7,777 nucleotides of DNA from an uncultured bacterium. GTDB lineage: Bacteria; Patescibacteriota; Gracilibacteria; Absconditabacterales; Absconditicoccaceae. The stretch lies in contig CAJAPL010000078.1 in the NCBI GenBank assembly GCA_903943625.1, positions 1-7,777 of the forward strand. Reading direction: 5' to 3'. Shown here piece after piece: positions 1 to 6,529 of the stretch. The notes beneath the pieces are model-generated. The model was not told where the DNA came from, did not search any database, and worked only from the letters and a program-made list of their open reading frames with translations. Position 1 is the stretch's first letter. Each line of letters opens with the position of its first letter. Both the position numbers and the translations under genes were made by a program.

Positions 1-925
1 CGGTTTCTACTGCTTGTGCGAGCTTTTCTTTTCATTGAAACTTCTGGTTTCATATGCTATAAAATGCTCATCATTTGCCTATTAATTTGAGTATTACTCA
101 AGCTTCTATAATATCCAATGTCTTGTCGTATCTCATCTTCCATTTTACTGGTAGTTCTGCTGTTTTGAATGGTGCAGATATTTTGTTCTTAGCAATTTTG
201 ATCTTTGCTAGGTATCAGATTTGTTCTTTATCTTCCATTATCTTGTCTCATTTTCTGATTTCTATCCTTTGAGATGCGAAGAATTTCAGTGCGTTTCATC
301 CTGGAGTAGTCTCTGGATTACCAAACATTACTCATATTTTCATTCTTATTTGATTGATAAATACACATGTTGTTCAGCTTTTTGCTAATATTGATGATAA
401 TTTTCTAAGTCATTGCGACATCATCCTAGCTTGTAATCACATATAGGAATCTCACATATCTCATTCTACTTCAGCTCTGGGAACTAAGGCCGCAACCGAA
501 TCTATTACTATAAGTCTTACGGCTCATGATTTTGCAAGTTCTTCTGCTATCTGTAGTGCTTGCTCTCAGAAATCTGGCTGAGAAAGCAATAAATCATCTG
601 TATTTACTCATAATGTCCTAGCGTATTGAGGGTCTAAGGCATGTTCTGCATCTATAAAGGCAGCTATTTCTCAACGTTTTTGTATCTCGGCTATAGCATG
701 TAAAGCTATTGTAGTTTTACCAGATGATTCTGGTCAGTAAATTTCTACGACTCTTCATTCTGGATATCAACCTCATAGTATAAGATCCAAAACATATGAT
801 CAACTGTGGAATGTATTAACTAGTCATACATTTGCGTTGTCTCACATTCTCATAATTGCTCATTTACCAAATTGCTTTTCAATGTTTGCGAAAGCATCCT
901 TTAATAAGTCTTTTTTTCCTGTCAT
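1..925 (-). CDS. recA: Recombinase RecA (C terminus cut by window edge)
   Basis: RecA is the ATP-dependent strand-exchange protein of homologous recombination, and its ssDNA filament stimulates LexA self-cleavage. It is readable only with UGA as Gly; 308 codons are visible from ATG at 925 (MTGKKDLLKDAFANIEKQFG). Landmarks: Walker A GPESSGKT at residues 64-71; FIDAEHALDP at 90-99 with the likely catalytic Glu94; Walker B LIVIDS at 138-143; GDSYMGLQARMMSQ at 158-171 (L1 region); [20 protein letters not shown] at 190-209 running into the L2 region; GGNALKFFAS at 209-218. About 26 of 33 glycines are UGA, including the first P-loop Gly and one Gly of GGNALKF. Compared with E. coli RecA only the last few dozen residues are missing. 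The start fits the family N terminus and no better upstream start was seen. There is no Shine-Dalgarno. The lexA-like gene lies 835 bases away on the other strand. Confidence 0.98.
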
Positions 926-936
926 GTTTTATTTTA

Positions 937-942
937 AATATA
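937..942 (-). promoter_or_regulatory. Possible recA -10 element
   Basis: On the minus strand TATATT lies 11 bases before the recA ATG, within an AT-only stretch. No good -35 is seen; at the usual distance lies the palindromic part of the 19-base repeat (956-967). If this is the -10, the recA leader would be only a few bases or absent. In so AT-rich a context the assignment is weak. Confidence 0.25.
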
Positions 943-955
943 TAAAGTACATAAG

Positions 956-974
956 ACGCTAAAGCGTTGAAACG
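956..974 (+). repeat. 19-base repeat with palindromes, copy 1 (before recA)
   Basis: The sequence ACGCTAAAGCGTTGAAACG recurs with one change (C to T at position 4) at 2395-2413. It contains two short inverted repeats, ACGCT-AA-AGCGT and CGTT-GA-AACG, which share bases, so only one can form at a time. This copy lies about 30 bases upstream of the recA start, where a promoter or operator is expected. Confidence 0.7.
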
Positions 975-1019
975 TAACAACGGATAAGCGATAAGTTATT
1001 TTAAATCCGCGGGCTTGTC

Positions 1020-1088
1020 ATTTTATTCCTCGACAGCTCCTTTATAAAGGAACACAATTTAGACATTGTTTTGGAATGAGAATAAAAT
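1020..1088. repeat. Foldable palindrome cluster (possible three-way junction)
   Basis: ATTTTATTC (1020-1028) can pair with GAATAAAAT (1080-1088). Inside lie a perfect 14-base palindrome, TCCTTTATAAAGGA (1038-1051), and a small hairpin with arms ACAAT (1054-1058) and ATTGT (1065-1069). Together they could form a closing stem with two inner hairpins. The 1038-1051 palindrome resembles the last hairpin of the block after lexA (2492-2512). It may be a structured intergenic repeat or part of an untranslated RNA; no known RNA family was recognised. Confidence 0.45.
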
Positions 1089-1185
1089 TTAAGAGCAGAT
1101 TTTTTTGATGACGTGAGTATAATAATAAGATTTGCAAAAAAATCAAGAGAAAATTTAGTAGTTTAAAACCTGCAAATCATAATCT

Positions 1186-1238
1186 GTCAAAAAATAGATT
1201 GATTTCGTCAAAAATTGACTTGATTTTGTCAAAAATTT
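1186..1238 (+). repeat. Short tandem repeat, about 21 bases, 2.5 copies
   Basis: Units start at 1186, 1207 and 1228, each with GTCAAAAA followed by an A/T-rich part ending in TTGATTT; the third is partial. The consensus is GTCAAAAATTGACTTGATTT. The array runs into the probable promoter of the next gene, so the copies could be binding sites for a regulator or simply replication slippage. There are no unique spacers, so this is not CRISPR. Confidence 0.6.
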
Positions 1239-1247
1239 CCTTATATA
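1220..1247 (+). promoter_or_regulatory. Probable promoter of the four-helix-bundle/lexA unit
   Basis: TTGATT (1220-1225), a 16-base spacer and TATATA (1242-1247) resemble a sigma-70 promoter reading toward the gene at 1313. The same 16-base spacing occurs in two other promoter candidates in this window (3698-3725 and 6396-6423). The -35 lies in the tandem repeat. In AT-rich DNA such matches arise by chance. Confidence 0.35.
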
Positions 1248-1264
1248 TGTTAGCGTACGTAGAT

Positions 1265-1279
1265 AAGTAGGTCGATAGC
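1265..1279 (+). repeat. 15-base inverted motif, arm 1
   Basis: AAGTAGGTCGATAGC matches the reverse complement of 1726-1740 at 14 of 15 positions; similarity extends a few bases further left with one indel (about 1260-1279). It lies 33 bases before the four-helix-bundle start, downstream of the proposed promoter, so it could be an operator or the end of an inserted unit. Confidence 0.6.
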
Positions 1280-1312
1280 CGAACAGAAATTTTATACTTT
1301 AATATTGTAGAA

Positions 1313-1717
1313 ATGAACGTAGAAACCTTTGAAAAATTATTTATCTGGAAAGAGAGCAAAAACTTGTTTGTAGATTTATGTAACAAATTTGCAGGCGCAG
1401 AATTTAAAGACTATTTTTATAAGAATCAATTGCTAAAGGCAACATTGGCTGTATCAAACAATATAGCTGATGGTTATGAAAAATGATATGGCAAGGAGCT
1501 TATAAAATATCTTGGCATAGCAAAATGATCAATGTGAGAAGTAAAAAGCATGTTGATTGTTGGTAATGATTTATGATATTTTACATCAGATGAATATTCC
1601 AAATTTATGGAATCTTTGAATAAAACAGTAGCATGAATCGTATGATTTATAAAAAGTAAAACCAAAAAAGAAGAAGAAATAAAAACAGACTTAGTGTCTA
1701 ATAAGGAAATTAACTAA
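1313..1717 (+). CDS. Four-helix-bundle protein (S23 / 23S rRNA-intervening-sequence family)
   Basis: A 134-residue protein (ATG 1313, TAA 1717) with six in-frame UGA codons read as Gly. It resembles the small four-helix-bundle family first found in 23S rRNA intervening sequences: an early Trp-Lys (12-13), LLKATLAVSNNIADGYEKG (40-58) corresponding to the family's AxSIPxNIAEGxGR region, KELIKYLGIAKGSMGEVKSM (61-80) matching the next conserved helix, and a charged Lys/Glu tail. Members are usually 110-135 residues, so it is full length. The molecular role of free-standing members is unknown; the DGR accessory protein Avd shares the fold, but no reverse transcriptase is nearby. The gene ends 42 bases before lexA on the same strand and is probably co-transcribed. 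It is bracketed by inverted copies of a 15-base motif. No Shine-Dalgarno is seen. Confidence 0.88.
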
Positions 1718-1725
1718 AAATATAA

Positions 1726-1740
1726 GCTATCGATCTACTT
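1726..1740 (-). repeat. 15-base inverted motif, arm 2 (before lexA)
   Basis: GCTATCGATCTACTT is the inverted partner of 1265-1279 (14 of 15). It begins 8 bases after the four-helix-bundle stop and ends 19 bases before the lexA-like ATG, so it could be a repressor site in front of lexA or the second end of a unit containing the four-helix-bundle gene. Confidence 0.6.
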
Positions 1741-1759
1741 TATTTACTAACACTTGGCC

Positions 1760-2383
1760 ATGTTCTCAAAAAATGATTTGGATTTTGTCCAAAAAGAATT
1801 AATTAATTTTTTTAAAAAAAATACCAACCAAGAGGGAATTACCCTTAGAGAAATTGCTCAAGCGATATGAGTAAGCCATCCACAGACAGTTTTGAATAAA
1901 CTAAATCAGCTTGTTTTGAAATGATATTTTATCAAAGACGGAAGCTGATATAGATTGATCAAAGAGAGTATAGAAAATAAATTTACTGATATATTACAAC
2001 TCCCTATTTACTGATTTGCTCAATGTTGAAATAAATGAAAATCTGTAATAGAAGAATATTCGCAAGAAAAAATGCCTGTGACCTTGGCATTTTTGGGGAC
2101 TAGTAACGTAGATAATTGTTTTTTTGTGAGAGCAAAATGAAATAGTATGGAACCAAAAATACAAGATTGAGACCTGGTACTTATCAGACAACAAGATTCT
2201 TACGAGCCAAATGATTATGTGTTTGTAATACACAATCAACTACCAAAACTTAAAAAGATATTAAAAAAAGATGATAAAATTTACCTCGAATCAGTAAATA
2301 GATTCTTCGACAAACTCGAAGTAGATAAGTATGATGAGGCAAAAATTATAGGTGTGGTGAAGAAGATTATCAAGAGCATGTAA
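1760..2383 (+). CDS. lexA: LexA-like self-cleaving repressor (winged helix + S24 protease)
   Basis: A 207-residue protein, close to the usual LexA length of about 200, with eight UGA-Gly codons. Residues 5-66 look like a LexA-type winged helix (GITLREIAQAIGVSHPQTV recognition region, then LVLKGYFIKDGSGYRL wing). Residues 82-207 are the LexA/UmuD S24 peptidase: the segment IYGFAQCGNKG places a Cys89-Gly90 scissile bond (Cys-Gly as in UmuD, not the Ala-Gly of LexA), RAKGNSMEP gives Ser129, and LPKLKKILKK gives the general-base Lys, best placed at Lys166, 37 residues after Ser129 as in E. coli LexA. RecA-stimulated self-cleavage is inferred from the family and from recA nearby. ATG 1760 gives a natural N terminus; no Shine-Dalgarno. 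A phage-type CI/S24 repressor is possible, but the winged-helix N terminus and recA context favour LexA. Confidence 0.88.
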
Positions 2384-2394
2384 GAGATATTTAA

Positions 2395-2413
2395 ACGTTA
2401 AAGCGTTGAAACG
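2395..2413 (+). repeat. 19-base repeat with palindromes, copy 2 (after lexA)
   Basis: ACGTTAAAGCGTTGAAACG differs from the copy before recA (956-974) at one position. It starts 11 bases after the lexA-like stop codon and leads into a hairpin-rich block, as the first copy leads into a palindrome cluster. Confidence 0.7.
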
Positions 2414-2424
2414 ATTCAACTATG

Positions 2425-2520
2425 TCCTCCTTTGGAAAAGGAGGGGAGGTGCAAAGCACAGGAGGATTTAAATCCCTCTGTCCTTCGGACTTCTCCCTTT
2501 ATAAAAGGGAGACAAAGTTT
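2425..2520. repeat. Hairpin-rich intergenic block, possible lexA terminator
   Basis: Five inverted repeats lie in under 100 bases: arms 2426-2433/2437-2444 (8 bp, CCTCCTTT); GTGC-AAA-GCAC (2449-2459); GGATTTAAATCC (2464-2475); GTCC-TTC-GGAC (2480-2490); and TCTCCCTTT-ATA-AAAGGGAGA (2492-2512, 9 bp). The last is followed after a few bases by a run of T (2518 onward) and could end lexA transcription. Its more GC-rich, purine/pyrimidine-blocked sequence differs from the AT-rich surroundings and looks like an interspersed repeat. TAAATCC (2469) and the CTCC-TTTATAAA-GG hairpin occur in the same order before recA. Confidence 0.6.
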
Positions 2521-2543
2521 TTTAGAATATGTACTGAACTTAA

Positions 2544-3011
2544 ATGCTAGATAAAGATAGACTTTGTGAATTTTTGGTTGAAGCAAAAAAATCTACTTAT
2601 GCTGCTGGTAGTTCTAGACCAGAAAGAACTGAAAAAGATTTTTCTACAACATTAACTTTTGAAAATGGAGATTGGAAATATCATGATAATTATTTTGGAT
2701 GAGAGCCTTATGGTGGTAGGGAAGTAGTCTTTCTTAAAAGCCAACCGGCCTATATCATGACTTATTATTGAGCTGTTGATGAAAGTATATCTGATTTGAA
2801 AATGATTTATGCTTTTTTACAGGAATCTTTGAAATTAATCCCATTGGAGGCACCTTTTCGTGGACCGAAAGAATACAAAAAGGATAGTCTTACTTATACA
2901 AATGATTTTGCCTGAGAAGTTGATAAATTCTCTGGTGAAGAAACAATATTTTTAGAATGAAAAGAGGTTTATAGTGCTAAGTATATGGGGGGATTGGTTG
3001 ATCAGAGATAA
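2544..3011 (+). CDS. DUF5680 domain protein
   Basis: A 155-residue soluble protein without signal peptide or membrane segment, full length for what I recognise as the DUF5680 family. Seen features: FLVEAKKSTYAAG (10-22), a 'SRP' segment (24-26), ENGDWKYHDNYFGGEPYGGR (40-59), YIMTYYGAV (70-78), LKLIPLEAPFRGP (96-108) and the tail YSAKYMGGLV (143-152). The biochemical role is unknown; in other bacteria this domain often follows a helix-turn-helix domain, which is absent here. Only four of 13 glycines are UGA (sites 53, 76, 124, 139) against about 79% in recA and 76% in clpC, which could reflect later acquisition or lower expression. It follows the hairpin block after lexA and converges on the next gene with six bases between stop codons. 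No Shine-Dalgarno is seen. Confidence 0.82.
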
Positions 3012-3050
3012 TAAGAATTACCTTTTAGGATTATAATCTCTTATTACCTC
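3005..3050. terminator. Inverted repeat over convergent gene ends
   Basis: GAGATAATAAGA (3005-3016) pairs with TCTTATTACCTC (3039-3050) at 11 of 12 positions; the loop contains a further palindrome, GATTATAATC. It overlaps the DUF5680 stop (3009-3011) and the last codons and stop of the opposing gene (3018-3020), the place for a bidirectional terminator. A strong T-tract is lacking on both sides, so the function is uncertain. Confidence 0.45.
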
Positions 3051-3671
3051 GACTGGGTATTTGAAATCTGATTTTTCTGTTTCAATGATTACAGAGAATT
3101 CCGTATCTTCGGATTCTTTTATAAACTCCCAAGGGATATTGGGATTTTTTTTAAAACTATTATCTTTTTTTATGCAAAAAATAAATCACTTTTCTTTGCT
3201 GATAAAACTTCAATTCTGTGGTGTATGGATTTTTAAAATAAAAGGCTCATTTTTAGCTATCTCATATGGATATTCCAAACTTACACCTTTATTTGAATAT
3301 ATTGATTTTAATATGGCTATGCTTGCTTTATTTGTGGCAAATATTTTGTTTTTACGCGATTTTAATTTGTTTAATTCAATCTCATTAGTTGATCAGTGTA
3401 ATAATATTCCATGAGTTTGACATAAATAGTCTAGAAACATTTCTGTTGTAATTCATTTTTCTTTAAGTTCTTGTAATGTATTTAATGATATTCTCTTAAT
3501 TTTCTGTTTATTGTTAATTATTATTTCTTTGTAGAAAGCCTCCATGATTTGTTCTGGATTATTATTATCTATTGTAGAAAAATTCTTAAACAAATTTTCA
3601 TTTGTATGTTTTCTAACCGAAAAATCATTTGACTTAGGCTTTATTATGTCTGATCACATTATTTCTACCAT
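3018..3671 (-). CDS. Uncharacterised protein, weak ADP-ribosyltransferase-like motif
   Basis: A 217-residue protein with five UGA-Gly codons, not assigned to a family with certainty. Residues 1-85 are charged and probably helical, with no signal peptide or membrane span. Residues 87-130 read THGILLHGSTNEIELNKLKS, then a basic stretch, then IFATNKASIAILKSI; this HGS...L...FAT-x4-AI pattern resembles a bacterial group distantly like ADP-ribosyltransferases. The C-terminal part is beta-rich (FILKIHT 144-150, FIFCIKK 163-169, FSVIIETEKSDFKYPVEVI 192-210), also in keeping with that group. A toxin or modifying enzyme is possible but unproven, and no antitoxin-like partner is adjacent. It is downstream of clpC on the same strand but separated by a terminator and its own promoter candidate. 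ATG 3671 is the first in-frame choice after that promoter; Met5 (3659) is an alternative. Confidence 0.75.
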
Positions 3672-3697
3672 GGGGTTTGTGGTATTAAAGTAATGTG

Positions 3698-3725
3698 ATT
3701 TTAACTGAAATTGTTAATTTTGCAA
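3698..3725 (-). promoter_or_regulatory. Probable promoter of the gene at 3671
   Basis: On the minus strand TTGCAA (3720-3725), a 16-base spacer and TAAAAT (3698-3703) lie 26 bases before the ATG at 3671 and just after the clpC terminator. The -35 hexamer and spacing are identical to the clpC promoter candidate, which raises confidence in both. Confidence 0.5.
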
Positions 3726-3731
3726 ATTTTT

Positions 3732-3764
3732 TAAAATAAAAAACCACACAATTAAGTATGGCTT
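3732..3764 (-). terminator. Rho-independent terminator of clpC
   Basis: On the minus strand AAG then CCATAC (3761-3756), a 6-base loop TTAATT and GTGTGG (3749-3744) form a hairpin of six pairs with one T-G wobble, extendable by A-T pairs, followed at once by TTTTTTATTTT. It begins about 20 bases after the clpC stop at 3785. Confidence 0.75.
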
Positions 3765-3784
3765 TATGAAAATTTGGGTATTCA

Positions 3785-6358
3785 TTATTTTTTTTCTTCC
3801 ATTAACTTTTTGATGATTATTGGCTCTATTTCATCATGAATGTGTCTTTCTATCAGTCTTGCTCAGTAAGCTGGGTCGTAGATTTTTTCTATAATCTCTT
3901 TTATCTTTTTATCTGTGAATTTTGGTAGTTCTACTGGTGAGTTTTGAGCTCGGGTAGAAAGGAATTCTTGAAGATTGATTTTAAATATTTGTGTAAAATC
4001 AGATTTTGTTAGATGTCTGAAAACTATTTTGTAGTCTATTCTATTTAATAACTCTGGCGATAGGAAGTTTTTGAGCTCTTCCATAACCTTGGTTTTTATA
4101 TCTTCAAATTTTTTATCATCAATTTCTTTTGTTGTTCATCCTGCATCAAATCAGATTGTTGATTTCTTTTTTGTAAATTCTTCTGATCAGATATTACTTG
4201 TCATGACTATAATTGTGCTTTTGAAATCTATCAGTCTTCATTTGCTATCTTTGAGCTGTCATTCATCAAGTATTTGAAGCATAATATTTAATACTTCCGT
4301 AGAGGCTTTTTCTATTTCATCAAAAAGGATAACTGAGTATGGTTTCCTTCTAACAGCTTCAGTAAGATTTCATCATTCCTCGTATCATACATAACCAGCT
4401 GGAGACCCTATAATTTTGGATATAGAAAATTTCTCCATAAACTCTGACATATCAAGTCTAATCATAGCCGATTCATCTCAAAAATAATTTTTTGCTATGA
4501 GTTTTGCTAGATATGTTTTTCCAACTCCCGTTGGACCTAGGAATAGAAATGATCATATGGGTTTCTTTCTATCTATGACAGATAGTCTGCTTCTTGTTAG
4601 TGTTTTTACTATTGCTTCTACTGCTTCATTTTGTCATACTATATGTTCCTTGAGATCTGCATCTAATCTTCTAAGCTTTGTGATTTCATCTTCATTGACT
4701 ATGTTTGATGGTATTCATGTTTTGTCTGCCAATACGTTTCATATATCGGTAGGTACTATTATTGGTCTGAGATGAGTCGGAATTGCTTTTGTTGTCCTAA
4801 TTTTTTGCATACTCACTTTTACTTTCTCTTCTTTTTCTTTTAGTTCTGCGGCTAGGAAATAATCTTGTTTCTCTATGGCTTCTTCAATTTTTACTTGGAT
4901 ATCTTCTATCTGCTTTTGTGCTTTTGTAAATTCTTCATCATTCTCCAATTTGGTCTGCATAGTTGATTTTCTAGCACAAGCTTCATCTAGTATATCTATT
5001 GCTTTGTCAGGTAAATATTTATTCAATATATATCTTCTACTGAGACTTATTGCTGTTTCTACGCTTTCTTCGCTTATCTGTACTCAGTGGAAATCTTCAT
5101 ATGTTTGTTTTAGTCACATCAATATTTCTTTTGTGCTCGCGGGATCTGGTTCGTTTACTATAAGCTCTTGGAATCTTCTCTTGAGTGCCGCATCTTTTTC
5201 TATGTATTTTTGATATTCATCAAATGTAGTTGCTCAGATTAATTTTATTTTGCCTCTTGAAAGTAGTGGTTTCAACATCTGTGCAGCATCATTGTGGTCT
5301 TGTCATCATGCTCAGATGATGGTGTGTAATTCGTCTATGAAAAGTATGATATTGTTTGTTGGATCTGTTGCTTCTTCAAGTATAGATTTCATCCTTGCTT
5401 CAAATTCTCACCTATATTTTGTTCATGCTACCAATGTTCACATATCCAATAGAAATAGTCTTTTATTTTTTAGTCTCTCTGGTACTTCTCCTCTCATTAT
5501 TTTTTGTGCTAATCATTCAACTATTGCTGTTTTACCTACTCAAGCCTCTCATATAAGCAAGGGGTTGTTTTTTGACTTTCTCAAAAGCGTGTAAATCATC
5601 TGATCTATTTCTTTTGATCTTCAAATTATAGGATCTATAAATCAATCTTTTGCTTCTCTTGTGAGATCTGTTCAAAAATATTCTATGGTTAACTTTTTTT
5701 CTTCTTTTTTTGCACTTGCTGTGCTGATTGCAGAATTTTCTACTTGTTCTCAAATTTCACTTTCAACTGCATCTAGTAACATATTCACATTGTCTATGTT
5801 ATCTATATTTTGAACTTTCATTATCTTAACATCTTTAGGATCTAAATTTAACTTAGTTAAGATTTTATGTAATATTCCCAGGAATGCAAATGCTCAAGCC
5901 TTCTTTATTATGGGATTTTTGATAAGATTACCTAGGTTTTTAACTGGTGTTTCTATGTCTACATTGTGCTTGTTTAGTAGTTTCTTAAAAGTGGTAGACA
6001 AATTCAAAATTGATATATAAAATAGGATAATAAAATCTGTCTGTTTAAATCAGCCTTTTGTGAGCTCTTGAATTTGTCTTTTCAATTTCACGTTTAGATT
6101 GAGCTTGGGATTGTCAAATGATAAGACGCTAAAATCTCAATACTTATTTTGATAGTACTCATCCAATGTTTCAACGTTTTTTAGTCACGTGATATTGCAA
6201 AAAACCGCAAAGTATTCATGTTGTCTTATAAATCAATATATTCATAAAAATAGATCATCAGCTTGAATAATTTTTTTATTTTGGGACATTGCTATCCTAT
6301 TTGAGTTCTTTAGACAAGATATTGCTTGACTGGTAAATAATCATTGTTTTTGATCCAT
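3785..6358 (-). CDS. clpC: ClpC-type AAA+ unfoldase (ATP-dependent Clp protease ATP-binding subunit)
   Basis: Cytoplasmic hexameric unfoldase that feeds proteins to ClpP; 857 residues with about 37 of 49 glycines as UGA. Order: Clp-N repeats at about 8-70 ([20 protein letters not shown]) and 86-145, divergent from relatives; variable linker 146-220; D1 with Walker A GEAGVGKT (270-277) and Walker B ILFIDE (338-343); UVR-like segment [20 protein letters not shown] (491-510) in the middle region, typical of ClpC and not ClpB; D2 with Walker A GPTGVGKT (608-615), Walker B VILFDE (676-681), ClpP-docking tripeptide IGF (735-737) and arginine finger in LLNRID (Arg773); C-terminal D2-small domain with [13 protein letters not shown] (828-840). 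ATG 6358 is chosen over in-frame ATG 6289 because it restores the conserved N-terminal FT...A...L helix; the next upstream codons run to TAA without another ATG. No ClpP or McsA/McsB is in the window. Confidence 0.96.
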
Positions 6359-6529
6359 AATTAACTTTGAAGCATAAAAATAGTTTGTAGAATGATTTAT
6401 AAATTTTTATTCTGTTATTGCAATTAAAATTAGCTAAAAGATTAAAGTTGAAAGTAGAAAGGAATTTGTTATTGGTATATTAGTTATTATCTATTTGCTT
6501 GAGGGTAGATTTATTATTACTTTAAAGAT
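6359..6529. other. Divergent spacer between clpC and alr
   Basis: 171 very AT-rich bases without a gene. It must hold the promoters of both divergent genes. A clpC promoter candidate is listed; for alr only weak matches (TTGCTT near 6496 followed by T/A-rich sequence) are seen. No CIRCE-type inverted repeat or CtsR-like heptamer tandem was recognised before clpC. Confidence 0.6.
6396..6423 (-). promoter_or_regulatory. Probable clpC promoter
   Basis: On the minus strand TTGCAA (6418-6423), 16 bases and TATAAA (6396-6401) lie about 38 bases before the chosen ATG at 6358. Hexamer and spacing match the promoter candidate at 3698-3725. This position supports the 6358 start, since both starts would lie downstream of it but 6358 leaves an ordinary leader of about 30 bases. 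Confidence 0.5.

Larger units (their letters stand above)
926..1312. other. Repeat-rich gap between recA and the four-helix-bundle gene
   Basis: No gene is recognised in this 387-base divergent spacer. From left to right it holds an AT-rich stretch that should carry the recA promoter, the 19-base repeat, a palindrome cluster, an A/T-rich linker, a tandem repeat of about 21 bases, a probable plus-strand promoter and one arm of the inverted motif pair. Each is listed separately. Confidence 0.7.

Noticed and set aside
1186..1238. CRISPR array
   Set aside because: The repeats are directly adjacent with no unique spacers, and there are no cas genes.
1313..1717. Diversity-generating retroelement (Avd-like four-helix bundle)
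   Set aside because: No reverse transcriptase, template repeat or variable repeat is in the window; the protein fits the S23 group better.
1718..1759. Separate sigma-70 promoter for lexA
   Set aside because: No convincing -35/-10 pair in these 42 bases; co-transcription with the upstream gene is simpler.
1994..2239. Minus-strand 81-codon frame
   Set aside because: Antisense of the LexA-like protease domain, no family signature.
3061..3414. Plus-strand 117-codon reading frame
   Set aside because: It is antisense to the 217-residue minus-strand gene, has no recognisable motifs and is hydrophobic as expected for the opposite strand of AT-rich coding DNA.
4875..5594. Plus-strand reading frames of about 112-114 codons
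   Set aside because: They lie opposite the middle and D1 regions of clpC and show Ser/Phe-rich shadow composition.
6121..6133. Third copy of the 19-base repeat (ATAAGACGCTAAA shared with 951-963)
   Set aside because: Only 13 bases match and they lie within clpC coding sequence, translating as an ordinary part of the N-domain; likely chance.
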